Below are positions 31,981-40,979 of a DNA stretch of 64,000 nucleotides, in pieces (within the stretch, counting starts at the first letter, position 1; every line of letters begins with the position of its first letter). This stretch comes from Gammaproteobacteria bacterium (GTDB lineage: Bacteria > Pseudomonadota > Gammaproteobacteria > Eutrophobiales > Eutrophobiaceae). The DNA lies in contig SCUJ01000006.1 in the NCBI GenBank assembly GCA_004297165.1, positions 1,584,045 to 1,648,044 on the forward strand. The letters run 5' to 3'. Position numbers and translations under genes: made by a program. The notes under the pieces are model-generated. The model was given only the letters and a program-made list of their open reading frames with translations. It was not told the DNA's origin and searched no databases.

Positions 31981-32841
31981 ATGTTCAAGCGCATCGTTCT
32001 CATAACCAATTCCAGCGATCTGCCGATCACGGACACGCTGTTGTCGGTTACGGGCGTCCTCAAGACTCATAATATCGACATCGTGCTGGACGAGTATTGC
32101 GCCAGACGCCTCCCGGATTCCGGTTACCCGTCGCTCCAATCCAAGGCAGCGCTCGCCGGCTGTGACATGGCCATAGCCATCGGCGGCGATGGCACGATGC
32201 TGCGCGCGGCGCATCTGCTCGCGGACTTCGATATCCCGCTGCTCGGAATAAACCGCGGCAGGCTTGGATTTCTCGCGGACATCCCTTCGGATTCCGTGGT
32301 GGCGCATCTGGAAGGAATCCTGGCCGGCGACTATGTGGAGGATCACCGGTTCCAGTTGCATTGCCAGGTGGACCGCGGCGGGGAGACCCTCGTCAAGAGC
32401 GACGCTTTCAATGACGTGGTGATCCAGAAATGGAACATCGCCCGTCTGATCGAATTGACCACCCATGTAAACAAGGAATTGCTGCATTCGCAGCGGGCCG
32501 ACGGCATGATCGTCGCCTCGCCCACCGGGTCCACCGCCTATGCGCTCTCCGGCGGCGGGCCCATCCTGCACCCGTCGCTCGATGCGCTAGTGATCGTGCC
32601 CGTCTGTCCGCATACGCTCAGCAACCGGCCGATCGTCATCGACGGCAACAGCCTCGTCGAGGTGGTGGTGGGAACGCCGGAGATCGGTCATGCGCAACTC
32701 ACCTGCGATGGCGAGATCGTCACCGAGTTATCGACCGGGGATCGGGTCCTGATCCGCAAGAAGAACCGGCGCATCCGTCTCATCCATCCCGCCTCGCACA
32801 ACCATTTCAACATCCTGCGCGCCAAGCTGCAGTGGGGATGA
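31981..32841 (+). CDS. nadK: NAD kinase
   Basis: MAIAIGGDGTMLRAAHLLADFDIPLLGINRGRLGFLADI; SPTGSTAYALSGGGPILHP. Confidence 0.97.
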   Translation: MFKRIVLITNSSDLPITDTLLSVTGVLKTHNIDIVLDEYCARRLPDSGYPSLQSKAALAGCDMAIAIGGDGTMLRAAHLLADFDIPLLGINRGRLGFLADIPSDSVVAHLEGILAGDYVEDHRFQLHCQVDRGGETLVKSDAFNDVVIQKWNIARLIELTTHVNKELLHSQRADGMIVASPTGSTAYALSGGGPILHPSLDALVIVPVCPHTLSNRPIVIDGNSLVEVVVGTPEIGHAQLTCDGEIVTELSTGDRVLIRKKNRRIRLIHPASHNHFNILRAKLQWG

Positions 32842-32884
32842 CCGCCACACCGCAGGTGTCGCCGATCCAATCCAGCACTCGCAC

Positions 32885-34561
32885 ATGCTGATCCAGTTGA
32901 GCATCAAGGACTTTGCCATCATCGATCGGCTGGACCTCGGGTTCCGGGCCGGAATGACGGTCTTCACGGGCGAGACCGGGGCCGGCAAATCCATTCTGGT
33001 GGACGCCCTGGGGCTCCTGCTCGGTGACCGGGCGGACAGCGCCGTGATCCGCCACGGCTGCGACCGTGCCGAACTCGCGGCGGTATTCAATGCCGCTGGC
33101 AATAAAGCGCTTAAGGCCCTGCTCGACGGTCAGGACATTCCCTGTGAGGAAGATGAAATCCAGTTGCGGCGCATCATCGGCGCGGATGGACGTTCCCGCG
33201 CCTGGTTGAACGGGACCCCCGTCACCGCGCAGCAACTGCGCGAGGCGGGCGAGGCCCTGGTGGATATCCATGGCCAGCATGCCCACCACGCGCTTGCCCG
33301 TCCGGAGGTTCAGCGGCAGATCCTCGATGAATTCGGGCAGCATGGTCCCCTGCTCGAACGGGTGGGCGCGGCCTGCCGCGACTGGCAGGAGAGCGCCAGA
33401 AAACTCGCCGCCCTCTCGGGGGGCGAAACGGATCACGCTGCGGCCATGGAACTCCTGCGCTACCAGATCGCAGAACTCGAGGCCCTGCAACCGGGTCCCG
33501 ACGAATACGCGCAACTCAATGCCGAACTCAAAAGGCTCGCCAACGCCGGACGCCTGCTGGAAACAGCCCGGCTGACGGTGACGGAATTGCGCGAGGAGGA
33601 TCACGCCCTCTCGCCCCGCTTGCAGATGTTGCTGGGGACATTGCGTGAACTACGGCAACTGGACGACTCGCTCGGCGGCAGTATCGAACTGCTGGAGGAG
33701 GCCGCCATCCGCCTGGACGAGGCCGCGGATGAACTGCGCGCCTATGCCGATCGCCAAGACCTTGACCCCGGCCACATGCAGGAACTGGAATTGCGCCTGT
33801 CGCGGCTTCACGATCTCGCGCGCAAACACAAGATCAAACCGGGAGAATTGCCGGAGCGTCTGCTGGATCTGCAACGGCAACTCGCGGACCGGGAGGGCGC
33901 GGAGGCCGAGGTGGAGAGCTTGAAGGCGCGGCAGGCAGAGGCCCTCAAGTCATACCGCGAGGCTGCCGCAACGCTGCATGAGAAACGCCTGCGGGCGGCC
34001 AAGGCGATGGCGGCGGAGGTCACTGCGCGCGTGCGCCAACTAGGCATGCGGCACGCCGTGTTCGAACTTGAAGTGAATGTGGACGACGGAGAAACGCCAC
34101 ATCCCTGGGGCCGGGACCAGGTGGAATATCTGGTGAACATCAACCCCGGGCAGGGCCTGTTGCCCCTGCGCAAGGTCGCCTCCGGCGGCGAGTTGTCCCG
34201 CATCAGTCTGGCGATCCGGGTGTGCAGCCGGGATCGGACCATACCCTGTCTGGTGTTCGATGAAGTGGATGCCGGGATCGGCGGCGCTGTCGCTGAGATC
34301 ACCGGCGGCATGCTGCACGCCCTGGCGTCACAGCATCAGGTGCTCTGCGTCACCCATCTGCCGCAGGTCGCGGCCCAGGCGGATCACCATCTGCTGGTCG
34401 AGAAAGAGACTGTGGCAAAATCCACGCATACCAGGGTGACGGAACTCGATGCGGCGGCCCGCATCGAGGAGATTGCGCGGATGCTGGGCGGCCTTAAGAT
34501 AACCAGCCGCAGCCGCGATCACGCCCGCGAGATGCTGGGCAGGAAGGCGGCCTCGGGCTGA
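32885..34561 (+). CDS. recN: DNA repair protein RecN
   Basis: MLIQLSIKDFAIIDRLDLGFRAGMTVFTGETGAGKSILVDALGLLLGDRA; FDEVDAGIGGAVAE. Confidence 0.97.
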   Translation: MLIQLSIKDFAIIDRLDLGFRAGMTVFTGETGAGKSILVDALGLLLGDRADSAVIRHGCDRAELAAVFNAAGNKALKALLDGQDIPCEEDEIQLRRIIGADGRSRAWLNGTPVTAQQLREAGEALVDIHGQHAHHALARPEVQRQILDEFGQHGPLLERVGAACRDWQESARKLAALSGGETDHAAAMELLRYQIAELEALQPGPDEYAQLNAELKRLANAGRLLETARLTVTELREEDHALSPRLQMLLGTLRELRQLDDSLGGSIELLEEAAIRLDEAADELRAYADRQDLDPGHMQELELRLSRLHDLARKHKIKPGELPERLLDLQRQLADREGAEAEVESLKARQAEALKSYREAAATLHEKRLRAAKAMAAEVTARVRQLGMRHAVFELEVNVDDGETPHPWGRDQVEYLVNINPGQGLLPLRKVASGGELSRISLAIRVCSRDRTIPCLVFDEVDAGIGGAVAEITGGMLHALASQHQVLCVTHLPQVAAQADHHLLVEKETVAKSTHTRVTELDAAARIEEIARMLGGLKITSRSRDHAREMLGRKAASG

Positions 34562-34573
34562 GGCCCATCAATA

Positions 34574-34981
34574 TCAGGGTGTTTGCTTCGGCCGCACATA
34601 GAGGACCAGATTGTGGTCCTCCAGCACATAGCCGTGGGCCTCGGCGATCTGCTTCTGCAGGGATTCAATCTCGTTGTTCTTGAACTCGATGACCCGCCCC
34701 GTCTCGACACAGACCATGTGATCGTGATGACCGCCTTCGTTGATCTCAAAGACAGAATGTCCGGTATCGAAGTTCAGGCGCGTGACCAACCCCGCGGCCT
34801 CGAACTGGGTGAGCACGCGGTAGACCGTGGCGAGACCGATATCCTCGCCGTTATTGAGCAGGGCCTTGTAGACATCCTCGGCGCTCACGTGCCTGGTCTG
34901 CGACTGTTCCAGGATCTGGAGGATGCGCAGCCTGGGCACGGTCGCCTTGAGACCGGCATTCTTGAGGTCGATGGATTCCAT
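34574..34981 (-). CDS. fur: Ferric uptake regulator Fur
   Basis: Start at MESIDLKNAGLKATVPRLRILQILEQS; DVYKALLNNGEDIGLATVYRVLTQFEAAGLV; HHDHMVC. Confidence 0.95.
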   Translation of the reverse strand: MESIDLKNAGLKATVPRLRILQILEQSQTRHVSAEDVYKALLNNGEDIGLATVYRVLTQFEAAGLVTRLNFDTGHSVFEINEGGHHDHMVCVETGRVIEFKNNEIESLQKQIAEAHGYVLEDHNLVLYVRPKQTP

Positions 34982-35142
34982 GATGGATGTGTCTGCCCCG
35001 CGGCTTGCCACGAACGTATTACTGACGCCAAGTATAACCAAAGCGCCGGGGCCTGTCGTATGGAATCACCCCCGTCAAGACAGCCGATTTATGCGCTGGC
35101 GCGTCTTGGGTTACAATGCCCCGGTCCTTTCAGGGTTTTCTC

Positions 35143-35682
35143 ATGATGTTCAGGAAATTATTACCGTTGATCCCCGCCTGTCTGCTGGTCTTGTCCGCCT
35201 GCGCCCGCTACGACGGCGACTACAAACTGCCCGGCGTATACAGGCTCGATATCCAGCAGGGCAACATCCTGGAACAGGAGATGTTCGATCGCCTCAAGGC
35301 CGGCATGAACAAGAACCAGGTGCGTTTCATCCTGGGGACGCCCGCCATCAACGATTCCTTTCACCCGGATCGCTGGGATTACGTCTACACCAGATCCAAA
35401 AACGGCGGCCGGCGCCAGCAGACCCACATCACGCTGTATTTCGAAGATGACAAGCTCGCCTACCTCGAAGGGGATATCGTCAGTTCCCTGCGGCGCCCGA
35501 GCGACGAGCTGCGACAACCCTCGAAGATCGTCGATGTCCCGCAGGGTAAAGGCCCCCGCAAAGGGCTGGTGGAGCGGGTCATCAACTCCCTGCCCATCAT
35601 CGGCGATCAGGGCCCGCAGAAACGCAAGCCTGAAAAGTCCGAGTCAACCGCATCGGATGAGGATCCCGGCGACGATTCCTGA
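35143..35682 (+). CDS. bamE: Outer membrane protein assembly factor BamE (SmpA/OmlA)
   Basis: Lipobox LSAC; YRLDIQQGNILEQEMFDRLKAGMNKNQVRFILGTPAINDSFHPDRWDYVY. Confidence 0.95.
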   Translation: MMFRKLLPLIPACLLVLSACARYDGDYKLPGVYRLDIQQGNILEQEMFDRLKAGMNKNQVRFILGTPAINDSFHPDRWDYVYTRSKNGGRRQQTHITLYFEDDKLAYLEGDIVSSLRRPSDELRQPSKIVDVPQGKGPRKGLVERVINSLPIIGDQGPQKRKPEKSESTASDEDPGDDS

Positions 35683-35694
35683 AACCACGCCGGT

Positions 35695-36462
35695 TTACGC
35701 GGGAAAATATAGCGACCTGCCCTCCGCGTTAACCTGCCGGATGGGGTGGCGGTACAATCGTTCCAGGGTCTCCTGTGTCACCACCTCCCCGACCGGCCCC
35801 GACAGCATGGTTTCATGGTCCTGCATCAGGATCACATGACTGCAGAAACGGGTGATGAGATTGACATCGTGCAGCACCATCACGAGCCCGCCCTGGGCCT
35901 CGTCCACCCTCGATCGAATCAACCCCATGAGATTGATCTGATGTTTCAGATCGAGGTGATTGGTCGGCTCGTCCAGCAGCCAGATCCGCGGGTCCTGCAA
36001 CAGCAGCGTGGCGAGCGCGAGGCGCCGGCGTTCACCGCCGGACAGCGTATTTACCTGCCGATGCGCCATGGTCTCCATCGCGACATCGCGCAAGGCGGCC
36101 AGGGCCAGCGCATAATCCTCCTCGCCCTCGAAGGACCAGACCGGCAGCCAGGGATGCCGGCCGATCAACACCGTCTCCATCACCGAACCGGGAAAGATGT
36201 CGTGGCTGTCCTGAAATAAAACCCCGAGCTTGCGGGAGAGATCCCGGCGCCGGATCGCCGCCAAGGGCGTCTCCTCGATGTACACCTTGCCGGCGGCCGG
36301 CGGCCGCAACCCGGCCAGCGTCAGCAGCAGGGTCGTCTTGCCGATGCCATTGCCGCCCAGTATCCCCCAGTGCTGCCCCGGCTCCAGCCGGAAATTCAGA
36401 TTGCTGCAGACATACCAGCCGCCGACGCTGATCGCGAGGGATTCGGTCCGCAACAGGCTCAT
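35695..36462 (-). CDS. FecE/BtuD-type ABC transporter ATP-binding protein
   Basis: Start at MSLLRTESLAISVGGW; GGNGIGKTTLLLTLAGLRPPAAG, LSGGERRRLALATLLLQDPRIWLLDEPTNHLD. Confidence 0.9.
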   Translation of the reverse strand: MSLLRTESLAISVGGWYVCSNLNFRLEPGQHWGILGGNGIGKTTLLLTLAGLRPPAAGKVYIEETPLAAIRRRDLSRKLGVLFQDSHDIFPGSVMETVLIGRHPWLPVWSFEGEEDYALALAALRDVAMETMAHRQVNTLSGGERRRLALATLLLQDPRIWLLDEPTNHLDLKHQINLMGLIRSRVDEAQGGLVMVLHDVNLITRFCSHVILMQDHETMLSGPVGEVVTQETLERLYRHPIRQVNAEGRSLYFPA

Positions 36463-37478
36463 GGCCGCTGCCGCGCCATGCTGAAATGGAGCAGAAAGAG
36501 AAACAGCGGCACCCCGAGCATTGCGCTGAGGATGCCCACCGGGAGCTGCTGCGGGGCGATCAGGATCCGCGCCAGGGCGTCGGCCACCACCAGCAGCCCC
36601 CCGCCCGTGAGGACGCTGGCCGGGATCAGCAGCCGGTGATCGCTGCCGAACAACAGGCGGACCAGATGCGGGACGATGAGCCCGATGAACCCGATGCCGC
36701 CCGCCTGCATCACCGCCGTCGCCGTCAACAGCGAGGCCAGGAAATATATAAGGTAGCGCAAACGGTCCACGGTCACCCCGAGCGAGGCGGCCTGGAGATC
36801 GCCGTGGATCAACAGATTCAGATCCCGCGCAAAGGCCAGCGCCAGGCAGGTCGCCGCCGCCAGGACCACCGCGGAAAAACCGGCGTGCCCGGCAAAACCC
36901 AGGTCGCCCATCAGCCAGAAGAGCATGCCGTGCAGCCGGCCCGCCGGACTTACCGCCAGCAGGAAATTGACCACCGCGCCCCACCCTGCCGCGATCACGA
37001 CGCCGGTAAGGAGGACCCGCATGGGGCTCCAGCTCCCGCCGAGATGCGCGATCCCGAAGACCAGCAACATCGACAACAACGCGCCGAGGAACGCGCCGAG
37101 ATTCACCCAATACCCCGAGAGACCGGCGATCATCGCGAGCAGGGCGAAGACCGAGGCCCCGCCGGAGACGCCGAGGACATAGGGTTCGGCGAGAGGATTG
37201 CGCAACAGGATCTGCATCAGGGCCCCGGCGAGCGCCAGCATCCCGCCGACGAGGAAGCCGGCGATGACCCGCGGCAGCCGCAGTTCCAGGATCACGCTGC
37301 TGGCAACGGTGCCGTCGTCATTTACGATTGCGGCGAAGACCTCCCGCAAGGAGATATCCACGCTGCCCGTCGCGACCCCGAAGGCGCATGCGAGGAGACA
37401 CAGCCCGGATAATACAATCCCTATCAACAGGGTCCGCCCTGACCAGAGGGGCGAGGAGGTCTCTCGCAACAGGGCCAT
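36459..37478 (-). CDS. FecCD family (siderophore/cobalamin-type) ABC transporter permease
   Basis: LRLPRVIAGFLVGGMLALAGALMQILLRNPLAEPYVLGVSGGA; GGIGFIGLIVPHLVRLLFGSDHRLLIP. Confidence 0.93.
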   Translation of the reverse strand: MALLRETSSPLWSGRTLLIGIVLSGLCLLACAFGVATGSVDISLREVFAAIVNDDGTVASSVILELRLPRVIAGFLVGGMLALAGALMQILLRNPLAEPYVLGVSGGASVFALLAMIAGLSGYWVNLGAFLGALLSMLLVFGIAHLGGSWSPMRVLLTGVVIAAGWGAVVNFLLAVSPAGRLHGMLFWLMGDLGFAGHAGFSAVVLAAATCLALAFARDLNLLIHGDLQAASLGVTVDRLRYLIYFLASLLTATAVMQAGGIGFIGLIVPHLVRLLFGSDHRLLIPASVLTGGGLLVVADALARILIAPQQLPVGILSAMLGVPLFLFLLHFSMARQRP

Positions 37479-37786
37479 CAGCGTCGATCGGCCTGCGATT
37501 TGCTGGCGCGTTCCCGCCGCATGGCCTTAGGGTCGACCTGCACCGGCCGGTAGATCTCAATCCGGCCGCCGGCGATAAGCGTTTCCTCCAGTCCGGCGAA
37601 ACGGCTGAAGACCCCGACCCGGTTGACGTCCAGATCAATCTCCGGACAGCGCGCCAGGATCCCTGAACGCTCGATGGCCGCGCGGATCGAACTGCCTGCT
37701 GGCATGCGCACAGGGATGCGGACAACCTCAGCGTTGCCGGCGTAGGCGACCTCGACCGCGATCTCGTGATTTCGTATTGCCGTCAT
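37478..37786 (-). CDS. RnfH family protein
   Basis: Start at MTAIRNHEIAVEVAYAG; VPVRMPAGSSIRAAIERSGIL...VGVFSRFAGLEETLIAGGRIEIYRPVQVDPKAMRRERA. Confidence 0.9.
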   Translation of the reverse strand: MTAIRNHEIAVEVAYAGNAEVVRIPVRMPAGSSIRAAIERSGILARCPEIDLDVNRVGVFSRFAGLEETLIAGGRIEIYRPVQVDPKAMRRERASKSQADRR

Positions 37787-37899
37787 GGGACGGGCATTCT
37801 GCGGTAATTCCCGCACCCGGACAACCCGCCGCGATCCCGCCGGGACGCGCGCGAGCCGCGCGGCTATAATGCCCCCGGCCAATCCAACGACACCCTCCC

Positions 37900-38373
37900 A
37901 TGAGCAAGAAGAAACCCGGCGCCGTCTCGAACACCATCGTCCTCAATAAAAAGGCGGGGCACGATTTCTTCATCGAGGAGCGCCTGGAGGCTGGACTCGT
38001 TCTGGAGGGTTGGGAGGCCAAGAGCCTGCGCGCCGGCAAGGTGCAGATCCGGGACAGCTACATCCTGCTGAAGGACGGCGAGGCCTTTCTCTTCGGCGCG
38101 CTCATTACCCCGCTGCCCACGGCCTCGACCCACATTCATCCCGACTCCATGCGCAACCGCAAGCTGCTGCTGCATCAGCGTGAATTGAGCCGGCTCATCG
38201 GCGCCGTCGAACGCAAGGGTTACACCGTTGTGCCCACCGCCATGTACTGGAAGAAGGGCCGCGCCAAACTCGAGATCGGGCTCGCCAAGGGCAAGCAAAG
38301 CCATGACAAGCGGCAGGCGGAGAAAGAACGGGACTGGCAGCGGGAGAAACAGCGGCTGTTGAAGATACATTAA
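37900..38373 (+). CDS. smpB: SsrA-binding protein SmpB
   Basis: [54 protein letters not shown]. Confidence 0.98.
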   Translation: MSKKKPGAVSNTIVLNKKAGHDFFIEERLEAGLVLEGWEAKSLRAGKVQIRDSYILLKDGEAFLFGALITPLPTASTHIHPDSMRNRKLLLHQRELSRLIGAVERKGYTVVPTAMYWKKGRAKLEIGLAKGKQSHDKRQAEKERDWQREKQRLLKIH

Positions 38374-38472
38374 TGAATCCGGAACGAAACCCGTTAGGCT
38401 CGGTCGGAGATACCGTCTATAATCCGATTGTCCCTTAGTCATTCGTCACTGGTCATTTGTCATTTGAGTTAA

Positions 38473-39103
38473 GGGGGCGCATTGGTTTCGACGTGGGTCA
38501 TGAAACCGGAAGGGCATGCCGAGGGGCAGAGCACCTCGTAAATCCAGCTGCAAAAATATAGTTGCCAACGACGACAACTACGCACTCGCTGCCTAAACCG
38601 CAGTAGATTGCCGTCTGCCTGACGTGTGCTTGTACGCTCAGATCCAGGCGTCGACCCATACAAGATCGCGATGAAGTCTGTCCGGGACGGATTCGTTAAA
38701 ACCTTACGGAATCGCTCGTTGTCTTTCCTGCCGCTCGGATAGCAACGGGTTAAACTCAAAGAGTCGGCTACGCATGTAGAACTGAAGGCCGAAGGCTTGC
38801 GGACGCGGGTTCGATCAGTAAAAGGTCGCCTTTGCCCGTAAGGGTAAAGTGAAAAACGGGGCTCACATCGGTGAAACCTACTGTCTGAAGACTAGGGCAA
38901 CACCGAGGGGTAAGCAGAGGGCCAACCTCAGACTTGCCCTGTAGAGACTCATAGATCCACTGACCAGCATTAAGGCGAGTGGATACTAGGATTCACCGGC
39001 GAACATCCAGGTGAATAATACGCCCCGCATCCTGTAGACAGGATGAAGGTATAGTCCAGCCCGATTCGAAAGAACCGGAACAGCTGTCCCGCCGCCTCCA
39101 CCA
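38473..39103 (+). ncRNA. ssrA: tmRNA (ssrA), interrupted by a group I intron; mature RNA ~360 nt
   Basis: 5' GGGGGCGCATTGGTTTCGACGTGG; tag GCC AAC GAC GAC AAC TAC GCA CTC GCT GCC TAA = ANDDNYALAA; 3' TCCCGCCGCCTCCACCA; GGGGGCG pairs with CGCCTCC; immediately downstream of smpB. Confidence 0.95.
38816..39086 (+). mobile_element. Group I intron in the T-loop of ssrA
   Basis: Exons join as GCGGG-TTCGAT|T-CCCGC, giving a normal 5-bp T-stem and 7-nt loop; 5' exon ends in T and intron ends in G (39086); P7-type GTAGAGACT...GAAGGTATAGTCC. Confidence 0.85.
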
Positions 39104-39107
39104 ATAA

Positions 39108-39148
39108 CTGCCGGGTTGCAAGGCCCGGCAGACCTTTTTGGGTTTTTT
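39108..39148 (+). terminator. Rho-independent terminator after ssrA
   Basis: CTGCCGGG-ttgcaagg-CCCGGCAG followed by ACCTTTTTGGGTTTTTT. Confidence 0.8.
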
Positions 39149-39153
39149 CCTGA

Positions 39154-39597
39154 GTGGAGATAAGGATGTCTCGTTACAAGAAAACCTGTTGCTTGACGGA
39201 AGCCCAGGCCGCTTATATTGCCGGGTTAATGGATGGTGAAGGAACGATTACACTTACAAAAAGACACCGTAATGAACACCGTCAAATCGTGGTCTCCATC
39301 AGTAATAACGAAAAGTGTCTGCTCGACTACGTTATATCAGTAGCTGGAATTGGAGTAATCTCCAAGAAATCCGATATGCGGTCGAAAAATATCAACTATT
39401 CCTACACAGTCACCAATCGGCAGGCATTAGAATTATTGTCGCAGATCAATCCGTATCTGATCGGCTATAAAAAGGAACGTGCGAATTATGTGCTGAAGCA
39501 CTATCTGGCTTTAACCCCGAGGAACGGAAAATATTCCAGAGAGCTATTAGAACGGAGAACTGATTTTATTGATTCGTTTTTCAGAATCCGGCCTTGA
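39154..39597 (+). CDS. LAGLIDADG family homing endonuclease (free-standing, downstream of ssrA); start GTG 39154 or ATG 39166
   Basis: AAYIAGLMDGEGTITLTKRHRNEHRQIVVSISNNEKCLLDYV matches the LAGLIDADG motif (IAGLMDGEG). Confidence 0.9.
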   Translation: MEIRMSRYKKTCCLTEAQAAYIAGLMDGEGTITLTKRHRNEHRQIVVSISNNEKCLLDYVISVAGIGVISKKSDMRSKNINYSYTVTNRQALELLSQINPYLIGYKKERANYVLKHYLALTPRNGKYSRELLERRTDFIDSFFRIRP

Positions 39598-39617
39598 TAC
39601 AGGAAGACTTGGAATCC

Positions 39618-39643
39618 GTGTTTGACTCCCGCCGTCCTCACCA
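39618..39643 (+). pseudogene. Diverged second copy of the ssrA 3' end
   Basis: TTTGACTCCCGCCGTCCTCACCA versus TTCGATTCCCGCCGCCTCCACCA in the spliced functional gene (18 of 23 positions match by eye). Confidence 0.75.
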
Positions 39644-39709
39644 ATCCAGGGTTTACTTCAGACCAGAACAAGCCAAGTCAGGCCGGAGAAACAAAGGTTT
39701 CAGACGTGA

Positions 39710-40861
39710 CTACTCCGACAGATCGTTCAACTCGTAACTGGTGCTGCGCCCGCCCGCCTCGGTTTTCCGCAGCACACGCCGCGTAAGCAAATCGTTGATG
39801 TCACGCAACGCAGTATCCGGTGAACACTTGACGATGGTTGCCCATTTGCTGCTGGTGAGCTTCCCCTCGAAGCCATCAAGCAGCTTGTTGAGCAACTTCA
39901 CCTGCCGCTCGTTCAGCGGCATCTCCGCCCAGCGCTGCCAGAAACGCGCCTTGGTCAACACGACGTTGAGTGTGTGCTGAGCCTGATCGACCGCGCGATG
40001 GAGGGCGTCGAGGAACCATGCAAACCACTCGGTGACATCCATCGATCGCTTCTGGGTCCGTTCCAGGATGTCGTAGTAGGCCTTGCGCTCCCGCTGGATC
40101 TGCGCCGACATACTGTAGAAACGCCGGGGACTGCCATCGGCGCGCGCCAGCAGCAAATCGCCGATAGCCCGCGCGATACGGCCATTGCCATCGTCGAACG
40201 GGTGGACGGTGACGAACCACAGATGACCGAGCCCGGCCTTGAGCAGCGGCGGTTCGTTCGATGCGCTATTCACCCAATCGAGGAACCGGCTAATTTCGGC
40301 CTCCAGACGGGCGGCGGGCGGGGCCTCAAAATGCACGCGCTGGCGGCCGATCGGGCCAGACACCACTTGCATCGTACCGCTGGCGTCGTCGCGCCAGCCA
40401 CCGACCTTGATCCTGGAGAGACCGGAGTAGCCGGTGTGAAACAGCGCGGCATGCCAGCCTAGCAGACGCTCCCGCGAGACCGGCGCATGACAGTTGGCGG
40501 TGGCGTCGAGCACCATTTCGACCACGCCTTCGACATGCCGATCCACCGGCGCGAGAGCGCCGATATCCACGCCCAGCCTGCGGGCGATGGACGAACGCAC
40601 GGATTCGACATCGAGCTGCTCACCCTCGATCTCGCTGGTCTTGACCACGTCCTCGGTGAGTGCGGCGAGGCTTGCCTGATCGCGCAGCGCCATGCCCACA
40701 TCAGCCAGACGCCCTATCAAGAGGCCCTGGTCGCGACTGACCTCGGCCATGGGTCCGGCCAGGGCCGCTAGGTCGAAGCGCCAGTTCGGCCAGTCATCAG
40801 CCTGCCAGATGTATTTATAATCGCCGCTATTCATGCGGAGATTATGGGTCTCAATCTCCAC
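39710..40861 (-). CDS. Fic family protein with N-terminal inhibitory motif and C-terminal winged-helix region (start may be ATG 40834)
   Basis: HPFDDGNGRIARAIGDLLL = HPFx[D/E]GN[G/K]R; TSEIEGE = (S/T)xxxE(G/N); C-terminal DTALRDINDLLTRRVLRKTEAGGRSTSYEL. Confidence 0.95.
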   Translation of the reverse strand: MEIETHNLRMNSGDYKYIWQADDWPNWRFDLAALAGPMAEVSRDQGLLIGRLADVGMALRDQASLAALTEDVVKTSEIEGEQLDVESVRSSIARRLGVDIGALAPVDRHVEGVVEMVLDATANCHAPVSRERLLGWHAALFHTGYSGLSRIKVGGWRDDASGTMQVVSGPIGRQRVHFEAPPAARLEAEISRFLDWVNSASNEPPLLKAGLGHLWFVTVHPFDDGNGRIARAIGDLLLARADGSPRRFYSMSAQIQRERKAYYDILERTQKRSMDVTEWFAWFLDALHRAVDQAQHTLNVVLTKARFWQRWAEMPLNERQVKLLNKLLDGFEGKLTSSKWATIVKCSPDTALRDINDLLTRRVLRKTEAGGRSTSYELNDLSE

Positions 40862-40870
40862 ATTGGCAAG

Positions 40871-40898
40871 TTATTCACCGCAGTATATGCGGTGATAA
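40871..40898. promoter_or_regulatory. Palindromic operator candidate upstream of fic
   Basis: TTAT-t-CACCGCA-gtata-TGCGGTG-ATAA. Confidence 0.55.
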
Positions 40899-40979
40899 AG
40901 GCACCATTCCCCGTAAATGGCTGTTTGGATTGCGTTCTGTCCGGCCGCGCCGCCTGAAACCTTGATGATAATGGCTCGC

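Noticed and set aside
39154-39597. Homing endonuclease encoded inside the ssrA intron
   Set aside because: The first 3' exon with the best acceptor-stem complement (CGCCTCC) and CCA ends at 39103, upstream of the ORF, followed by a terminator. Kept only as an alternative-splicing possibility.
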